From: Bugula neritina
Lineage: Eukaryota; Bryozoa; Gymnolaemata; Cheilostomatida; Bugulidae
Direction of reading: 5' to 3'
Assembly: GCA_964035545.1 (NCBI GenBank)
Contig: OZ037768.1
Location: 3,215,501-3,279,500, forward strand
DNA length: 64,000 nucleotides
Each line of letters begins with the position of its first letter. Within the stretch, counting starts at the first letter, position 1. Under the pieces are notes generated by a model. It was not told where the DNA came from. It was given only the letters and a program-made list of their open reading frames with translations, and did no database searches. Of the stretch, positions 38,501 to 62,413 are shown in pieces. The translations under genes were made by a program, and so were the position numbers.

Positions 38501-39879
38501 CAAAGGATTCCCAGTTGGTGATGTTTAGTTGACAAAATTCTTTCAATTTGTACTCAAATCATATCTAGACATTGTAGAGAGATGGTTGATTGTGGTCAAA
38601 TTGCAGAATTGCTCTAGTAATTTTTACTGGTCAGAAATGTTTCTCTCGCACTCTACTACTACTAATACTACTACTAATACCATGCATGTTAAGCTGTTGT
38701 GTTGAAATAGAAGTAATAATGATATCTGCATATGCTGCATCAAGTTCAGGTCATAAGAAGGTTTTTAGTTCATTTATCTAAATGTTATGCATGACAGGTT
38801 TAAAATATTAGCCTTGGCTCTTTTACAGTTTACGTTCCAAACTACTATGTGGGACAGGTTTAAGATAATGTCTACAATGAGTGACTCAAGTATCCAGAAC
38901 TTGGCACAGCTTACGGGTCACCTGATAGTAGAACAGACACTTCCTCTAGCTGTACTGAAGGTGAGTCTGTGACATTTTCTAGCAGTATTTGAAGTACGAC
39001 TTGGCAGAGTTGTGCTACTCCGCATACGCCATAGCTCCTAGAACCAAGTCTTCCAAGTTACTTGAGAAATTAGTTAAAATCTATTTGAGGCTTAACTTAA
39101 ATATCTACATTACTGGGGTGTGATTTGTTACGTATTTTTATTCATAATGCTTCTTTAATACAGCCAAGTATAGGCACAAGAAATTGAGCGTTATATGACA
39201 GTGATTGGTAATAAGAGTATGCGATGGAGTGCCATGACAGAAACACTCACAGCTCAGCAGCTGCTTGGTTTGAGCTGTGCGTATGTTTAGAACAGGAGAT
39301 ATACCGGAACCACCATGAAACATTGTATAATGTAGTTTGTTGATCATTCAAATTTTGATAAATTGTTGTAGAATTTAGAATTTGGAGAATTGGACAAGTC
39401 ACTAGTTAAGTTCTTAAAAGCCCTCTTACTCAGGATATTCAAATCAGACAAGAAGACCATCCTGGATATATTTTTCAAGGTTTGATTTCGTATAATATAG
39501 CCCAAGTTTTCAACGCGCGACCAATAATTTTGTTGAGTGGGCCATGCAGCTTTGAATGTTTTCCCTTCGAAAACTTCAACTTTAAGCAGGAAATTAAAGA
39601 AAGTGGTGAATTACTATTACTGGAAATATTTAAAATTTTCAAGATATACTCCAACATGGGAGTAACATATTAATCATTATTTTTTATCGAAAGACATTTT
39701 AATTTTAGATTGGGTCGAGTGGCAGCAAATTGAAGCCCGTGAAAGAAGGTTTGGAGCTGTTTATGCACCATTTCTTGTTGCGAAAGTGCAAGAACGAGAA
39801 GGAGCGAACCCGGCTGGAAATGTGTGTAGCTGCTGCCGAGAATGGACTGAGTTTGAACAAAGATGCTGCCATGTTCTGA
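32522..39879 (+). CDS. NOM1: NOM1, nucleolar protein with MIF4G and MA3 domains
   Basis: Homologue of NOM1 (yeast Sgd1), a nucleolar MIF4G protein needed for small ribosomal subunit biogenesis and a partner of eIF4A-type helicases. Exons: 32522-32758, 32839-32970, 33581-33755, 34047-34538, 34689-34732, 35235-35413, 35517-35716, 35805-35926, 36241-36334, 36442-36547, 36889-37013, 37298-37554, 37769-37933, 38829-38960, 39372-39479, 39709-39879; about 912 residues. The lysine-rich N-terminus is followed by an acidic repeat tract, then EDIYGRLRD and YVPPARRR, a MIF4G domain from about residue 417 to 620, and an MA3 domain from about 705 (RKQRMNTDTRRNIFC, DAFEKLLKLGL, QEREI). The junction of exons 3 and 4 is a problem: standard GT-AG joining (33755 to 34047) makes TAA, although phases otherwise agree. 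A non-canonical donor or a sequence error is likely. Identity is certain from the C-terminal half. Confidence 0.9.
34193..34431 (+). repeat. 21-bp coding repeat, acidic SGDED tract of NOM1
   Basis: About ten in-frame copies of a 21-bp unit encoding variants of the heptad SGDED(I/V/M)(E/G), with some copies reading SGAED. It lies in exon 4 of NOM1 and makes a highly acidic, probably disordered region. Acidic tracts are common in nucleolar proteins; the regular heptad suggests recent slippage. Confidence 0.85.
36570..36720. repeat. 22-bp tandem repeat in NOM1 intron
   Basis: About six copies of a 22-bp unit, TATAGACAGTATCTCACTGT plus AT or GT, start roughly 25 bp after the donor of the exon ending at 36547. 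The last copies degrade into TATCACTATATCTCACACAC. Confidence 0.85.
38246..38646. repeat. Long near-perfect foldback with an internal 92-bp duplication
   Basis: A large inverted repeat in the intron between NOM1 exons at 37933 and 38829. An outer segment (38246-38313) is inverted at about 38578-38646. A 92-bp inner unit is present twice in direct orientation (38314-38405 and 38406-38497) and its inverted copy follows, sharing the palindromic centre CCAATATATTGG near 38487-38498. Arms are almost identical, with a 2-bp length difference and an A/G mismatch seen. I found no transposase or clear target-site duplication. It could be a foldback/MITE element or a locally generated inverted duplication. 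Confidence 0.85.
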
Positions 39880-40677
39880 TTGGTCTAGAGATGTGCTGAC
39901 AGGGTGTAGCTTTGCACAATTGGAGAAGAGGGAGATTTAAAGATCTTCTGCTCGATCATGGATTCTATTTAGCAGTCTTTTCACTAAAATATATTCTACA
40001 TCATAGGAAACCAAGTATTTTGTAAAAGGTATCACTGGACTTGAGGTAAAGCCTTCATATGGCGCTTCTCTCTAAGATCATGAAAAATATTCTGATTATA
40101 ATCTGTGCTAGATGCACTCAAGTAAGTCTCTGGTTTCTTGTTATACAGTTAATGCTGAAATTGTATACAACTGATAGATAATACAACTGTGTATATACAT
40201 GATAAAAATGAGTTTTATTGTCAACATAGTGCTATCTACAAAATGAAACCTTTATATTATTTGGTAATACTAATATTTATAAAATTACGCCTATATATGT
40301 ATACAATATATAAAATATGGAAGTGATAGCGTATATTCATAATTTCTTGCATGAAGAAAAGTTCTCAACAGTAGCTCTATATACTTGAAGATAGGTCCAC
40401 ATGGAAACAATAGTGTGCTCAAAGGGTGAAAGCTACCACATGCGTTTATAAAATAGTCTGATGGGAATTGTTGATTTAAATATGATGAGAATTTTTGTGT
40501 CTGTAAGATTACATGGCTAATTCAGTCAAAGAAATTCTAAGTTTTATAAGCATGCAGTCAGATGGATATAATATAAAGTACATGGATAGCACAGAACGTA
40601 AATAGGCAGAGGTATATTACATAGTAATAATTACAAGTACAAGCATCAAGTGGCTAAATGGGAAGTATGTCACTGCA
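39880..40677. other. Convergent intergenic region of NOM1 and the nuclear receptor
   Basis: About 800 bp between two converging 3' ends, without coding potential. On the minus strand an AATAAA (40214-40219, read as TTTATT on plus) is a plausible poly(A) signal for the receptor gene. Confidence 0.55.
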
Positions 40678-51832
<11,155 letters not shown>

Positions 51833-52005
51833 GGTACACACAATTAGAATTCTTCTAGTGTTTTTATTAAAATCATATATTGTTACAATCTGACTCCATA
51901 TATTCTCTTTCCATTGTTTGGTTTAATACGTGACGTTGTGTCTTAGCATTTAAAAACCTATTGTAGCTGACAGACGAAATAGAAAGCTCTACAGAATGCG
52001 TTTTG
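51833..52005. promoter_or_regulatory. Short head-to-head promoter interval of receptor and zinc-finger genes
   Basis: The nuclear-receptor start codon (51832, minus) and the zinc-finger start (52006, plus) are about 170 bp apart and point away from each other. The interval could serve as a bidirectional promoter. The call rests on the short receptor first exon MSRKQ, inferred from an ATG followed by a good donor. The zinc-finger exon may also begin at an acceptor-like TTGTAG at 51961-51966, in which case its true start lies elsewhere. Confidence 0.4.
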
Positions 52006-55000
52006 ATGTACGTCACTGAGGATGGGAAGCACATGTGCATTTATGTAGGACCATTTAGTACACAGTATGTCCTACAGCACAGGCTCCAAGAACAATGGGC
52101 GTCACTGGAATCAGATAAAAATAGAGTCTCGGAATTTGGTCTTGTGTACCAGTGCCAACATTGTGCATTTTCTAGTGACTGTCTGCATAACATGAAACTC
52201 CACCATCTAGTAAGTGGTTACAAACAATGGTATCTTGCCAATAATTTTCTTTTTTGTCGAAAAGTTATAAATTATTCATTGGTATGAGCGTGCATGTAAG
52301 TCAACTAGGCTTTTGAATCTATATCAAATAAGAAGCTGGAGCTGGAAGTATTTTTTTGGCTACTAATTTCTTCAATAAAGATGTTTTTTATTCAACACAA
52401 TGGAACTGCTAAACTGTTAGTATTTTAATTATTTACAGAACACACACCCTCAGTATCATCTTCTAGGAAGCAGAGCTAAATGGAGCAAGTATGAAAGAAC
52501 AGCCAAAAGGTGAGTTGTCATTAGTAGTGGCGATAAATTGCTTCTAAGAAAGTTGCTAAATTTAAACTTAGATATAGAGCCTTTTTTCGCCAGTTATAAA
52601 ATCACTTTGTTTTGCTACAAATTATACAACCATGGTATGTCAATTTCCATCAGACCATGTAGTTGTCAACTCTTACGTCAATTTTAATCACATGTAACTG
52701 ACATGTACTGCTGCAGCTTGAAGAAAAGCCTGGACCAGATACCTGTTGGTGTTACTTCTGGGAGTAAAAGTAACTTGGCGTGCTCTGAAGTTGACGTTAG
52801 TATATTTTGTCTTTATAAGATATTCTTTGCACATCAAGTTTTATTTGATGGAAAAGTTTAAAGTATGACATTGCGTTCCAAAACTGTTGAGCAATTACAA
52901 TACACTAATTACTTGTAGAATAATTTTCAAGTTGAAAGAAAAGCTACACACAACGAAACAACTTTGTCTGAAAATAATTTTAAAGATAAAAACTTGAATG
53001 AACACACAGAAAATCAAACAATGATGGATAATGAAGCGAAATTGCTAACTAAAACTTGGATTGGTGTCAAGAATGAGACTTTGAAGATGACTGAATCAAA
53101 AATAGTAGTCTGTCAGAAGTTATCCATCAGCTGTGAGATATGTAGCGAGAAATTTGAACACGAACTCCTGAAAGAGATACACATGAAAGCCTGCCATGTC
53201 ATTGATGAACAGCTTGTAAGTTTAATTTACTTATATCCTGTTTAGTTGTCCATTTCATAAGATTGCAAATGTTTAGGCTTATTTTTTGTTTAATTTTTAG
53301 TTGTGTCCTCAATGTAATGAAAACGTGGAATTTAGCAAGTGGCGGCGCCATCAGAAGCAGCACAAGGGTGATGTGGCTGCAAAGCCATATTGTGAAAAGT
53401 GTAAGAAATATTACAAAAGCGCTCGTAATCTTGGAGATCATATTCGTGAAGTTCACAATAAGGGTAAAAATTACATCTGCCCTATAGCTACTTGCAGAAA
53501 GATGTTCAAAAGGCAGAGGAATCTTAATGTGCATATGGAAAGACATGCAGGTAGGTAGTCGTATATTGGTTTTTGATGATTGTGCAGTTAGGTATAATAT
53601 AAATAGTTATACTATAGACACTCAATAGGATATAGGTAGTTATATTAGAGGTACTTGATATAGTATAAGTAGTTATAATATAGGTAATGTGAGTAGTTAT
53701 GATGTGGGTACTAGATATGATATGACTAGTTGTAATATGGACACGTTCATGCCTTATGACTATTGGATGGAAATAAAATGCTCTTGCTGTATTCAGATAC
53801 ATTATTTTATAGTTTCTAAAACTTCAAAGTTCGTAAAATAATTTCAATAATAATTTTTTTTCAAGGAAAGCTAAATCATTTATGTCAGTTTTGTGGTCAA
53901 GGATATACTACAAGAACAGCCCTCATAAAACACATTCAAACTAAACACTCACACGACAAAGATGCGGACAAAGAGGAGTCTGTAAAACTCACTGCATCGA
54001 AGACAGAGACTGTTGCAGATAAACTCTCTTTGCGTATGACTTCCTCTGAAAATACACTTTCATCTGAGAAAGCAGCAGCGGACGAATTATTAACAGCTGA
54101 TAGTACGACTACCTCCGCAGCACCTCACGTCACGCAAAGAAATGACTCATTGCTGCAGTACCTCGGGGGAGTCTCATTTCAAACTGCTGAAAAACTGGAG
54201 GCAGAAGAGTTTTTAGTTAACGATGACGCAATGGTGAATGAAAGTGTGATTTCTGATGGAGTGTCACATGCTTCTACTCGCCGAGAAGATTCATTAATAC
54301 AATATTTGACGAGTGGCTCGTTTCAATCAGATATGATGAACGATCAACTAGTTGAGTCTGATGATCATCTGGTAAGTAGTGAAGCTACTGAAAGGTCAAC
54401 TCATCGAGCTGACTCTCTTTTACAGTATTTAAATGGAGACTTTAGTCAATCATCTGCCCTAGGTTTGCTACTCAGAGCAGATTCTAACCCACCATTCACA
54501 CCAGATAATAATTTACCAGTTTCACAGAGTTCCAACATGCCACTGGCTCAAAGTGGTAATATACATAATTCACAAGTTGAAAACACACCAGTAAACCAGA
54601 GTGGTAACATACTACCCCATCAAGATGGAAACTTATTAATGAACCAAAATCATAACATGTCAATGATTCAAAATGGTAACATACCAATTACTCAAGGTGG
54701 TAATGTACCAGTTATTTTACATGATGACTATACAATGGTTCAAAACAGTAACATTCCAAGATTGCCAATTATGCAGAGTGACATTATGTCTTCAGTTCAT
54801 GGTAGCGATAGAGTACTAGTGCAAAGTGCCCATGCACCAGTTCTGCAGCATGACAACATAATGACTACACAAGCTAGTACATTGCCAGTGAATCTTTGTA
54901 ACCAAACACTGATGACTCTAAGTGAAAATACAAAGTTTCTAGAAACTGGTGATATTAACAATACTAAGCAAGCTTCTGTTGATGCTACGAAGCGTGCAGA

Positions 55001-56866
55001 TTCATTACAGCTGTATCTGGAGTCTCAAGCATCCCTTACTAGTCAATCTGTGGACCATTCGTCTCGAAAACATTATCAAAACCTGGAGGCATCTACTCCC
55101 TCGCGTGAAGACTCTTTGACGAGCTATCTTGTGGAAGCATCTCGATTATTACAAACTGATGAGGACTCAGAATCAGTCGGTCACATGACTAAAAGACCCA
55201 AGTTACACAGAGACAGTCATGTACTGAGTTTTAATATGCCTCCACCACCATTGGATTCCCAGCAGGTACCTTAGTTCACTCACCTAATGCAATGAGTTAT
55301 TTCTTACTGTACGGTTTGATATGGCTCGCTGTTGTATAGCCTTTATTTTCACTGCTATGAAACGTTGTTTTTCATATTTAACTTTGCCATGTTGCTGTAT
55401 TTTAGATGGAAAAGTCTCGTCCAGTAACTTTGTCCAATACACAGACTACACAAAGTTCTGCAAATTTGTTCCTTGTGAATAAACCAGCAAATCTATATAT
55501 GAAGCCAACATATTCTGGTAAGAGTAAATCTTGCTCTGTGAACTCAATATAAGTGTATTGTAATTATAATCATGATGAATAGTTTTGCTGGTTAGATTAG
55601 CACTGCAGTATTTCACTTAAGCTCTTGTGCGTGTCAATCGGATTGCTTGCTTACATAGTCTTTGTGGGTGGAAGAACAGGTTTCACAGTATAGTATTGGG
55701 TAGTAGAACTCTATCTACAATGAGGAAGGGTCTTCCATGGGAGTTCATGTTGATTTTGTAAATTGCTTGCTATTCAAGTCGTACTCATTTTGAAGGTTAT
55801 TATTTTTAGGTGCTCTTACTCTTAGTATTTTGAAATGTAAAATTTGCAAATTTTTTGAGTATGCTCTTGTTGCATTTGTTTTTTTGTTTATCCCTGTTTT
55901 CTTTTTCTTAATTTTATTATTAATATAAATTCACATGTTAAAATTGCAGCTCGTATCTACAACATGTCCATTCATGTCGCTTTATTCGGTGTCACATTTT
56001 AGTTCTCTCATTCTCAGTCTGTTTTCCCTTCATTAATTCACCTCCTGCTATACTTGTAAGACTTCTATAAGACTGTGTAAGCAATCTCTGTAGTTAGTAT
56101 TATACAGTGTCATGATAATGAATATATAATTGTATTACTTTGCATTAATCATAGGAACTAGACAATGTTGTGACCTAAAAGTTGAAGTAATTAATAATTA
56201 ATCATAAAATAATTGACATGTCTGTAGCTCTGGTGAATAGAATTTTAACTCCTTGTTCATAATGAAAATAAAAAAGCTTCAGTTATGACAATCATATTGT
56301 TTATGTTGTTTAGTGTATAGTTCAATACAGTTAAATAAGATAAACTTGTAACTTGAATACATATTGGCTGGTTAACAATTCAATGTAGATTTTATATGTC
56401 TCAGAATGCCACCTGAAAGTGATGTGCCTGGAGAAATAAAGTGCATAGTTTTATTGTCACTTCATTTAGCCAATATGTCTGGTTATGCTACATTATTATG
56501 ATTTTTAATATCTGGATTATTAGGAATTGTTATATCTTGCTTTTATAAGCTGGTCTACTTGAATGTATCACTGCAAAATGTTGATTCTATTCCAAATGAA
56601 TAGCTAAAAAATATAAAAAAGGATTTCACTGTGCAGTTTAATGCTCTAAAGCTGTGAGCTACTCGTAGAACGTTTTTTCAAAACAATCCTTTGCTTCAAG
56701 TTTATTGGTTATAATTGCAGAAGATATGAAAGCTGTACTTGAAGATATTGGTTTGGTGGAATTTCCAGCAGAGACGAGCAAGAACTCTACTTTTACATCA
56801 GGTGATGTGAATTCTCAGGTCGTTGAACTTCAATCTGGTGATAATGAAATAGCAGACAATAGCTAA
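52006..56866 (+). CDS. C2H2 zinc-finger protein with six fingers and DSLxxYL repeats
   Basis: Probable nuclear nucleic-acid-binding protein; I do not recognise the orthologue. Exons: 52006-52209, 52439-52509, 52717-52795, 52919-53215, 53301-53550, 53866-55265, 55406-55517, 56721-56866, about 852 residues, with all phases matching. The N-terminal third carries six C2H2 fingers: starting near residue 50 (CQHC), 190 (CEIC), 219 (CPQC), 247 (CEKC), 276 (CPIATC with four residues between cysteines) and 307 (CQFC). The long exon encodes a low-complexity region rich in Asn, Gln and Ser with five copies of a motif R-x-DSL-x-x-YL and repeated NMP/GNI-xxxQ phrases. The start is uncertain: the open frame continues upstream to 51967 behind an acceptor-like TAG, so an earlier exon may exist. 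Confidence 0.8.
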
Positions 56867-57529
56867 GTGGTTATCACATGATGTACCTAGCGTACATCAC
56901 ATATTGTATATCATATAATCTACACCACAGTGTGTATTACATTGTGTGCATTACACAGGGTACATTGCATAGTGTACATGCCTGTGTATACAATGTTATA
57001 TGCCATTCAAATTGTTTCTTTACCTTTAGTTTGGATTTTTTTCTAATTGTTTTTTAAAACTTTAGCTAAAGTTTTCAGACTTTAAATTTATTTTTTATGA
57101 ATGATCACTGGATGCATTGTTGTATTTTTATATATACATAATATATACAATATATAATGTAAAAGTATATTTCTGCAAATGTGGAAAACTAACCAAAGAG
57201 TGATGAATGATAAATTGAGTTTATTTGCAAATGACTGGACACACGTAACTTACTGATGCCCACACACAGATATATAAATAATATAAATGAAATGAAGTTC
57301 AGAAATACAGTTGTTCCTTTATACACGAGTATATAGTATTCATTTTGTATGGACGGATATGTAACAAAACTGTGTTGAATAAGAGTTTTGTAAATAATAC
57401 GCAAATATTAAATGCATAAACCATTTAATAATTTAGATATAATGCTACAAACACATACATGAAATCAGGCTAAATGGCTATTCACTGACATTCATCACAA
57501 AATGTGATTTTGTTGATCTAAACTTTCTG
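56867..57529. other. Convergent intergenic region, 3' UTRs
   Basis: About 660 bp between the zinc-finger stop and the stop of the CFAP65-like gene. AATAAA on the minus strand (57220-57225) is a likely poly(A) signal for the CFAP65-like gene, about 305 bases after its stop. An irregular run of TACATTGTATAC-like motifs lies at about 56880-57000. Confidence 0.55.
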
Positions 57530-60500
57530 TCAATGCTTTGGATCTTTTGAGGGAGTAAATTTTCGAGGTGGTAAAGCAATAAGTCGAGGTCTTGCAGTGA
57601 TGTTCACCTCGTTGTTAGCTGATTCCAGGAGTATATTCATCAACGTGTTCTCCAGCACATCTTCCACTAAGTTGGCAAACGCTGGTATTCTACAACAACA
57701 AAACACTACTTTAGAACCACACCAATATTAGTTGACAACTGCCACTTTGTCATAGATAGTGTAATGGAGGAAGGTTTCAACACTGCAATCTTTTATTGAA
57801 TAGTCAAAAGAAAACATTAACACTAGAGAAACCAACATAATCAAAAATGATACATTTTATTTGATATAAAGTGATTTATTTAAACAATTTTGTAATTTTG
57901 CTCAATTAATCATATAATAACTAATTGATGCATTATAATTCAGGTCATCTTGCGACTGTCTATAAATTCCATAAGTCTCATTATAAATCTACCTTGTAAC
58001 GCTTTCGTTAGGCGTGTCCCTAGACTTCCCTGCTAATGGAGATGTTTTGCCTTTTCTTGATTTATGGGTTTTCTTACCAGAAGATGCAGGCCTATTAGAA
58101 GGTGACATTCTTGTGGTTGTTTGCTCTGGTTCCACTTTTGCCTAAAGCATGCAAATATGTTTGCGTACAAAATTAGCAACAGTTTAACATTCCTGAAGAC
58201 ATAATACACTTTATAAACTTTAATGGATTTACTCTAAAAAAACCAATGAGCTCTCAACATACAAGTTCATTGATGAATTATGTGCAACTTTCTTTGACCC
58301 TTGAGTAAAGCAAACTTATAATTTACTCATAAAGAATATTCTAATTGTACCAAAATTAATTAGCATCCAATGGTTTGAGCTTGAACAAGTTTGTAAAGTA
58401 TGGAGGTTTTTGCTGATGCAATTGCACATTTCCCTTGAAAAAATTGAACTTCAACAGGTACTTTGGCCACAAGTAGATTTGCAGTAAAGGCTTTCGTAAA
58501 TCACTATTGGACAAATAAAATTATATGCTTTACTCCCAATTCATTATTTTCCAACATTCAATGAATTCTAAGCTGGGAGAGTTCTGGTCATAACTATGAC
58601 AGGAATTGGAGGAAAATGCGCACAAACTTGAGCAACAAGTTGTGAATAAATTCAATTTCAAATCCTCACCTCCATAGAAAATGCTGACTTATCAACAGGA
58701 ACTTCTTTTTGACTTAATGAATCAGCTACTGGCTTTTCCGAGTGGGTCACTTTTTCCGTTCCATCAGCCTCAGTTTTCATCAAAGAACCAGGTCTAAACT
58801 GGCTGAAGTAGGGTGTAGACTCGTTTGTCAGCTTTGTTACTGATTGGTGAAAACTGGTGTCATCAACAAGTGACCTATAAAGTAGCGAAGGAAACGTTAC
58901 CACCTTTATAACCTAATACAAACGTACACTAAACCATCAACAAGTTTTGATATACTGTATAAAATCGGAGTTGTTACCTCAACACATTAGCTATAACACC
59001 CTGCAACATCTGGCTCTCTGATTCTGTACACGTGAGGTCAGGTGCTTGCTTGTCATCTGCCACTGAGTCTTCTACATCAACACTTTCAGTCTGGCCCAGA
59101 GTTCTTGTAAAAATAAGTATCAGCATTGAAAAAATATACAGGAAAAATATTAAAGAATAGTCTGATTTGTTGAAACAGCATGAAAAAAAAACTAAATATA
59201 AAAATACCAATTCTAACTTTACAAAAAGTAGAAAACTCGAACATCAACACTTTTAAGCTCCCCCAGCACTAACTTTATGAATAAGTAGAAAGTGTAGACC
59301 TACACCTTAAATTTTCTGTCATCGAATAGTGAAAATATTATTCTATTAAAATGTTCCCACTTTAGGTGGTCTTACTTGTCAATAAAGAAGTTGTTGAACT
59401 CATCAAAAAACTGTTCTTGAAAAGTTGAGATAGAGTGAGTTCTTGCTACAATTCCAAGATGAATTAGGAAAGGTTTGGGGGGCACTGGCTTAGGCCACAT
59501 AGCCGCAGCCATTTTTTCAGCTTCTATGGCATCTTCTCTGTCTTTATCTACTGAGCGATCCATAATAGGCGGCAAAGTCTAAAATGCATGGTGAACAATG
59601 AGCTTTTTATTGGAAAGAAGACAACTCTTAAAACACATATTATAGTAAAACAACTTGTCAGTAATGAATGTAGGTGTAGGTCCACAAATGGTTTAGTATC
59701 AAGCTTTATAGATACAAAGCTTTAATTTCCCAAATGAGCTTTATCATATTTGAACTGTATCTCACATTTGAACATAATATAATAAATGTCATGCCACAAC
59801 GTTCTATGCAAGTGGTATTGTTGAAGTTTACACATGTTCAATTTAGATGGTAATTTTCAGTTAGAAAGTTTGATTGTTACTTCTCACATTATTGTGTCAA
59901 TATGGTGACGTTTATATCTAACACCATCACGTTCAAGATTATAAACTCTAACAGTAAAGCACAAATACACAGCCTCTACCAACCTTGTATGATTTGTAAG
60001 TCTTAGATTTAGGAGGAGCGCTGTAGAGATCTTTGTGAGCCGACGAGGAATTAATGGCTAATACAGACTCAGATTTGGCACCAGGAGCTGAACCTCTGCT
60101 TCTCGGTGCAGAAGATTGAGCCAAGTCTTTCTCTGTTATGGTGAACTCATGAATCTGCCTCTCTCGCTCTCTCTCCCAGTCTCGCAGGCGTCTTCTGTAT
60201 TTAGCCATTTCTGTTTCGTCAGTTATCTAAAGAGAGTAAAAAATTAACCAATCAGAAGCTTTCTTTACATCAGTATACATACAACATCAAAGGCTATAAC
60301 TATGTTTATGTAAGTATATATAGGAATAAATAAAAAATAAATGCGCGTAAGAGAAAAACAGAAAACACAGTAAGATGTCAATCAGGGTTCAGACCTCCAA
60401 TTTGGGACACCACAACCCGCCTTCTTGTCGCAACACAAAACCCACCTTGTCACAACACAAAACCCTTCTTGTTGCAACACAAAACCCACCTTGTCACAAC

Positions 60501-62320
60501 ACAAAACTCACCTCACATATCATGTCCATATCATAGAATGCCGGTTCACCAAATGCTGTGAATGCTACTTTCACCATCTGACTACCTCGTGGTTGAAGAG
60601 TACCTTTGGCAGGGTAAATATTCACAACCTACAATAATGTGGTGATTGTTTTAATATGTTCTTATCAATATGTAACTAACTGATAGCGTGGTGCAGTAAA
60701 CAATTACCAAGCATTTACAAACATAATTTACATACTAAATATATAAGAATACATCTAGAAAACTCGAGATTAATATCAAAACTCTCTCTTCACCTAATTT
60801 TATATTTTTGCTGCAAGTGATACAACTTTATGCAGCAAAATGTATAAGTATCTTAAGCCTTAAAATTACATTTGAGTTATCATGTAAAGTTACTAATAAT
60901 AAAGTAATAAAGCATACATTCTAACAGCAGTATAAAAGGTTAAGATTATGTAATATAACAAAAAGTGCCGTACCTTTTGATCGCCAGAATTAGTGACATG
61001 CCATGCAAAAGAAACTGTGTGTTCAGAGGTGTTACACATGAATGTGACTTTCCTGGTCTTGGAAAAGAGTGGAACATTGCCAAACGAGATGCGTTCGTGA
61101 GACAAGACAATAGTCTGCCCAGGTACTGTCACCATCTGCATAGATAGATCAGACATAGTCGTAAAGTAGGCTATATTATACTCAAGTATTCTGATAATTC
61201 TACAGAGAGCAAGTTCTGTGGGCAAAGAAGTTTATTCACTGTAAAAGTTATAGAGTCAAGAATTATTATAATAATGGCTTTTTATACAGTTACATTGATA
61301 AGCCTATTATTAAAATGGCTATTAACATTCTAAATTAGTTGTGATAAAAAATTATTTTGAATAATTGTTGTACAATGTATTATAGTAGGTAGCACAATTT
61401 ATTAGTCAATATATTTTTTTAAACCAAAATAGAAGGGTTTTTTTAATTAACACATTCTCAAATTATTTTTAGTCATGTATCAAAATAGTAACAAAAATAG
61501 CCATTATAATAAGTCGCCTATTCGATTTAGTAAAGTTCAATACACTTTAAACTCTCACTTGCATAGGGGGTACATCCCCCTCACAATTGTCAGACACTGT
61601 TGGCATTGTCTCCCCTAATTGTGTTTTGTCATATCCGACACCAGTGAATGTTATAAGGGCTGGCTCTCCCCCACTGATGTATATTGGTACATCCACCTGG
61701 AAAAGAAACTTCTATGCTCAGAAATTTAACTTCAAATCATTTTCACATTTTTATTCACATGAGTTTTTGCTCAATACAGAGATGCTATGAGTAATTTGTA
61801 ATTAATAAACGACCAGCATTTTCCATAAGTGTACAATAAAAAGAATAAAAACTATACAAAACAAGTATACATTTCCAGCTCAAATATAAAGTGAGATTAT
61901 ATTTTCATTGTCACTTTCTCGATTCTAGAGTTGTAGTAAACTTACATCATAGGTCTTGGCTTCTAGGGGGTAAAACATCCACTCGATTACATGAGTTTTA
62001 CCAGGTTCAATGACGCCCTGCGGATTCAGACAGTCCAGCACGGGATGGCCAAAGTTTTCTCTCTTCAGTGCCATCAAAGGCATACAGTCAATGTCAAAGG
62101 TCACTGGAACAGCTCCGCCATTATACAGCTCGTACACTTGCTTAGGACATCTTTTCTCTCCCACCGCCACAGGTGCAAAGGAATGCTTGTTGGATGGGAA
62201 ATGGATATATGGCATGTCATGCTCAACTGTCACCCCAACAAAGTTCATCTACATAAAATATAGTAAGAACAATTTAGCAGCAATAAGTGCTAAACACAAT
62301 AGTACACTAATAATAGTCAC

Positions 62321-62413
<93 letters not shown>

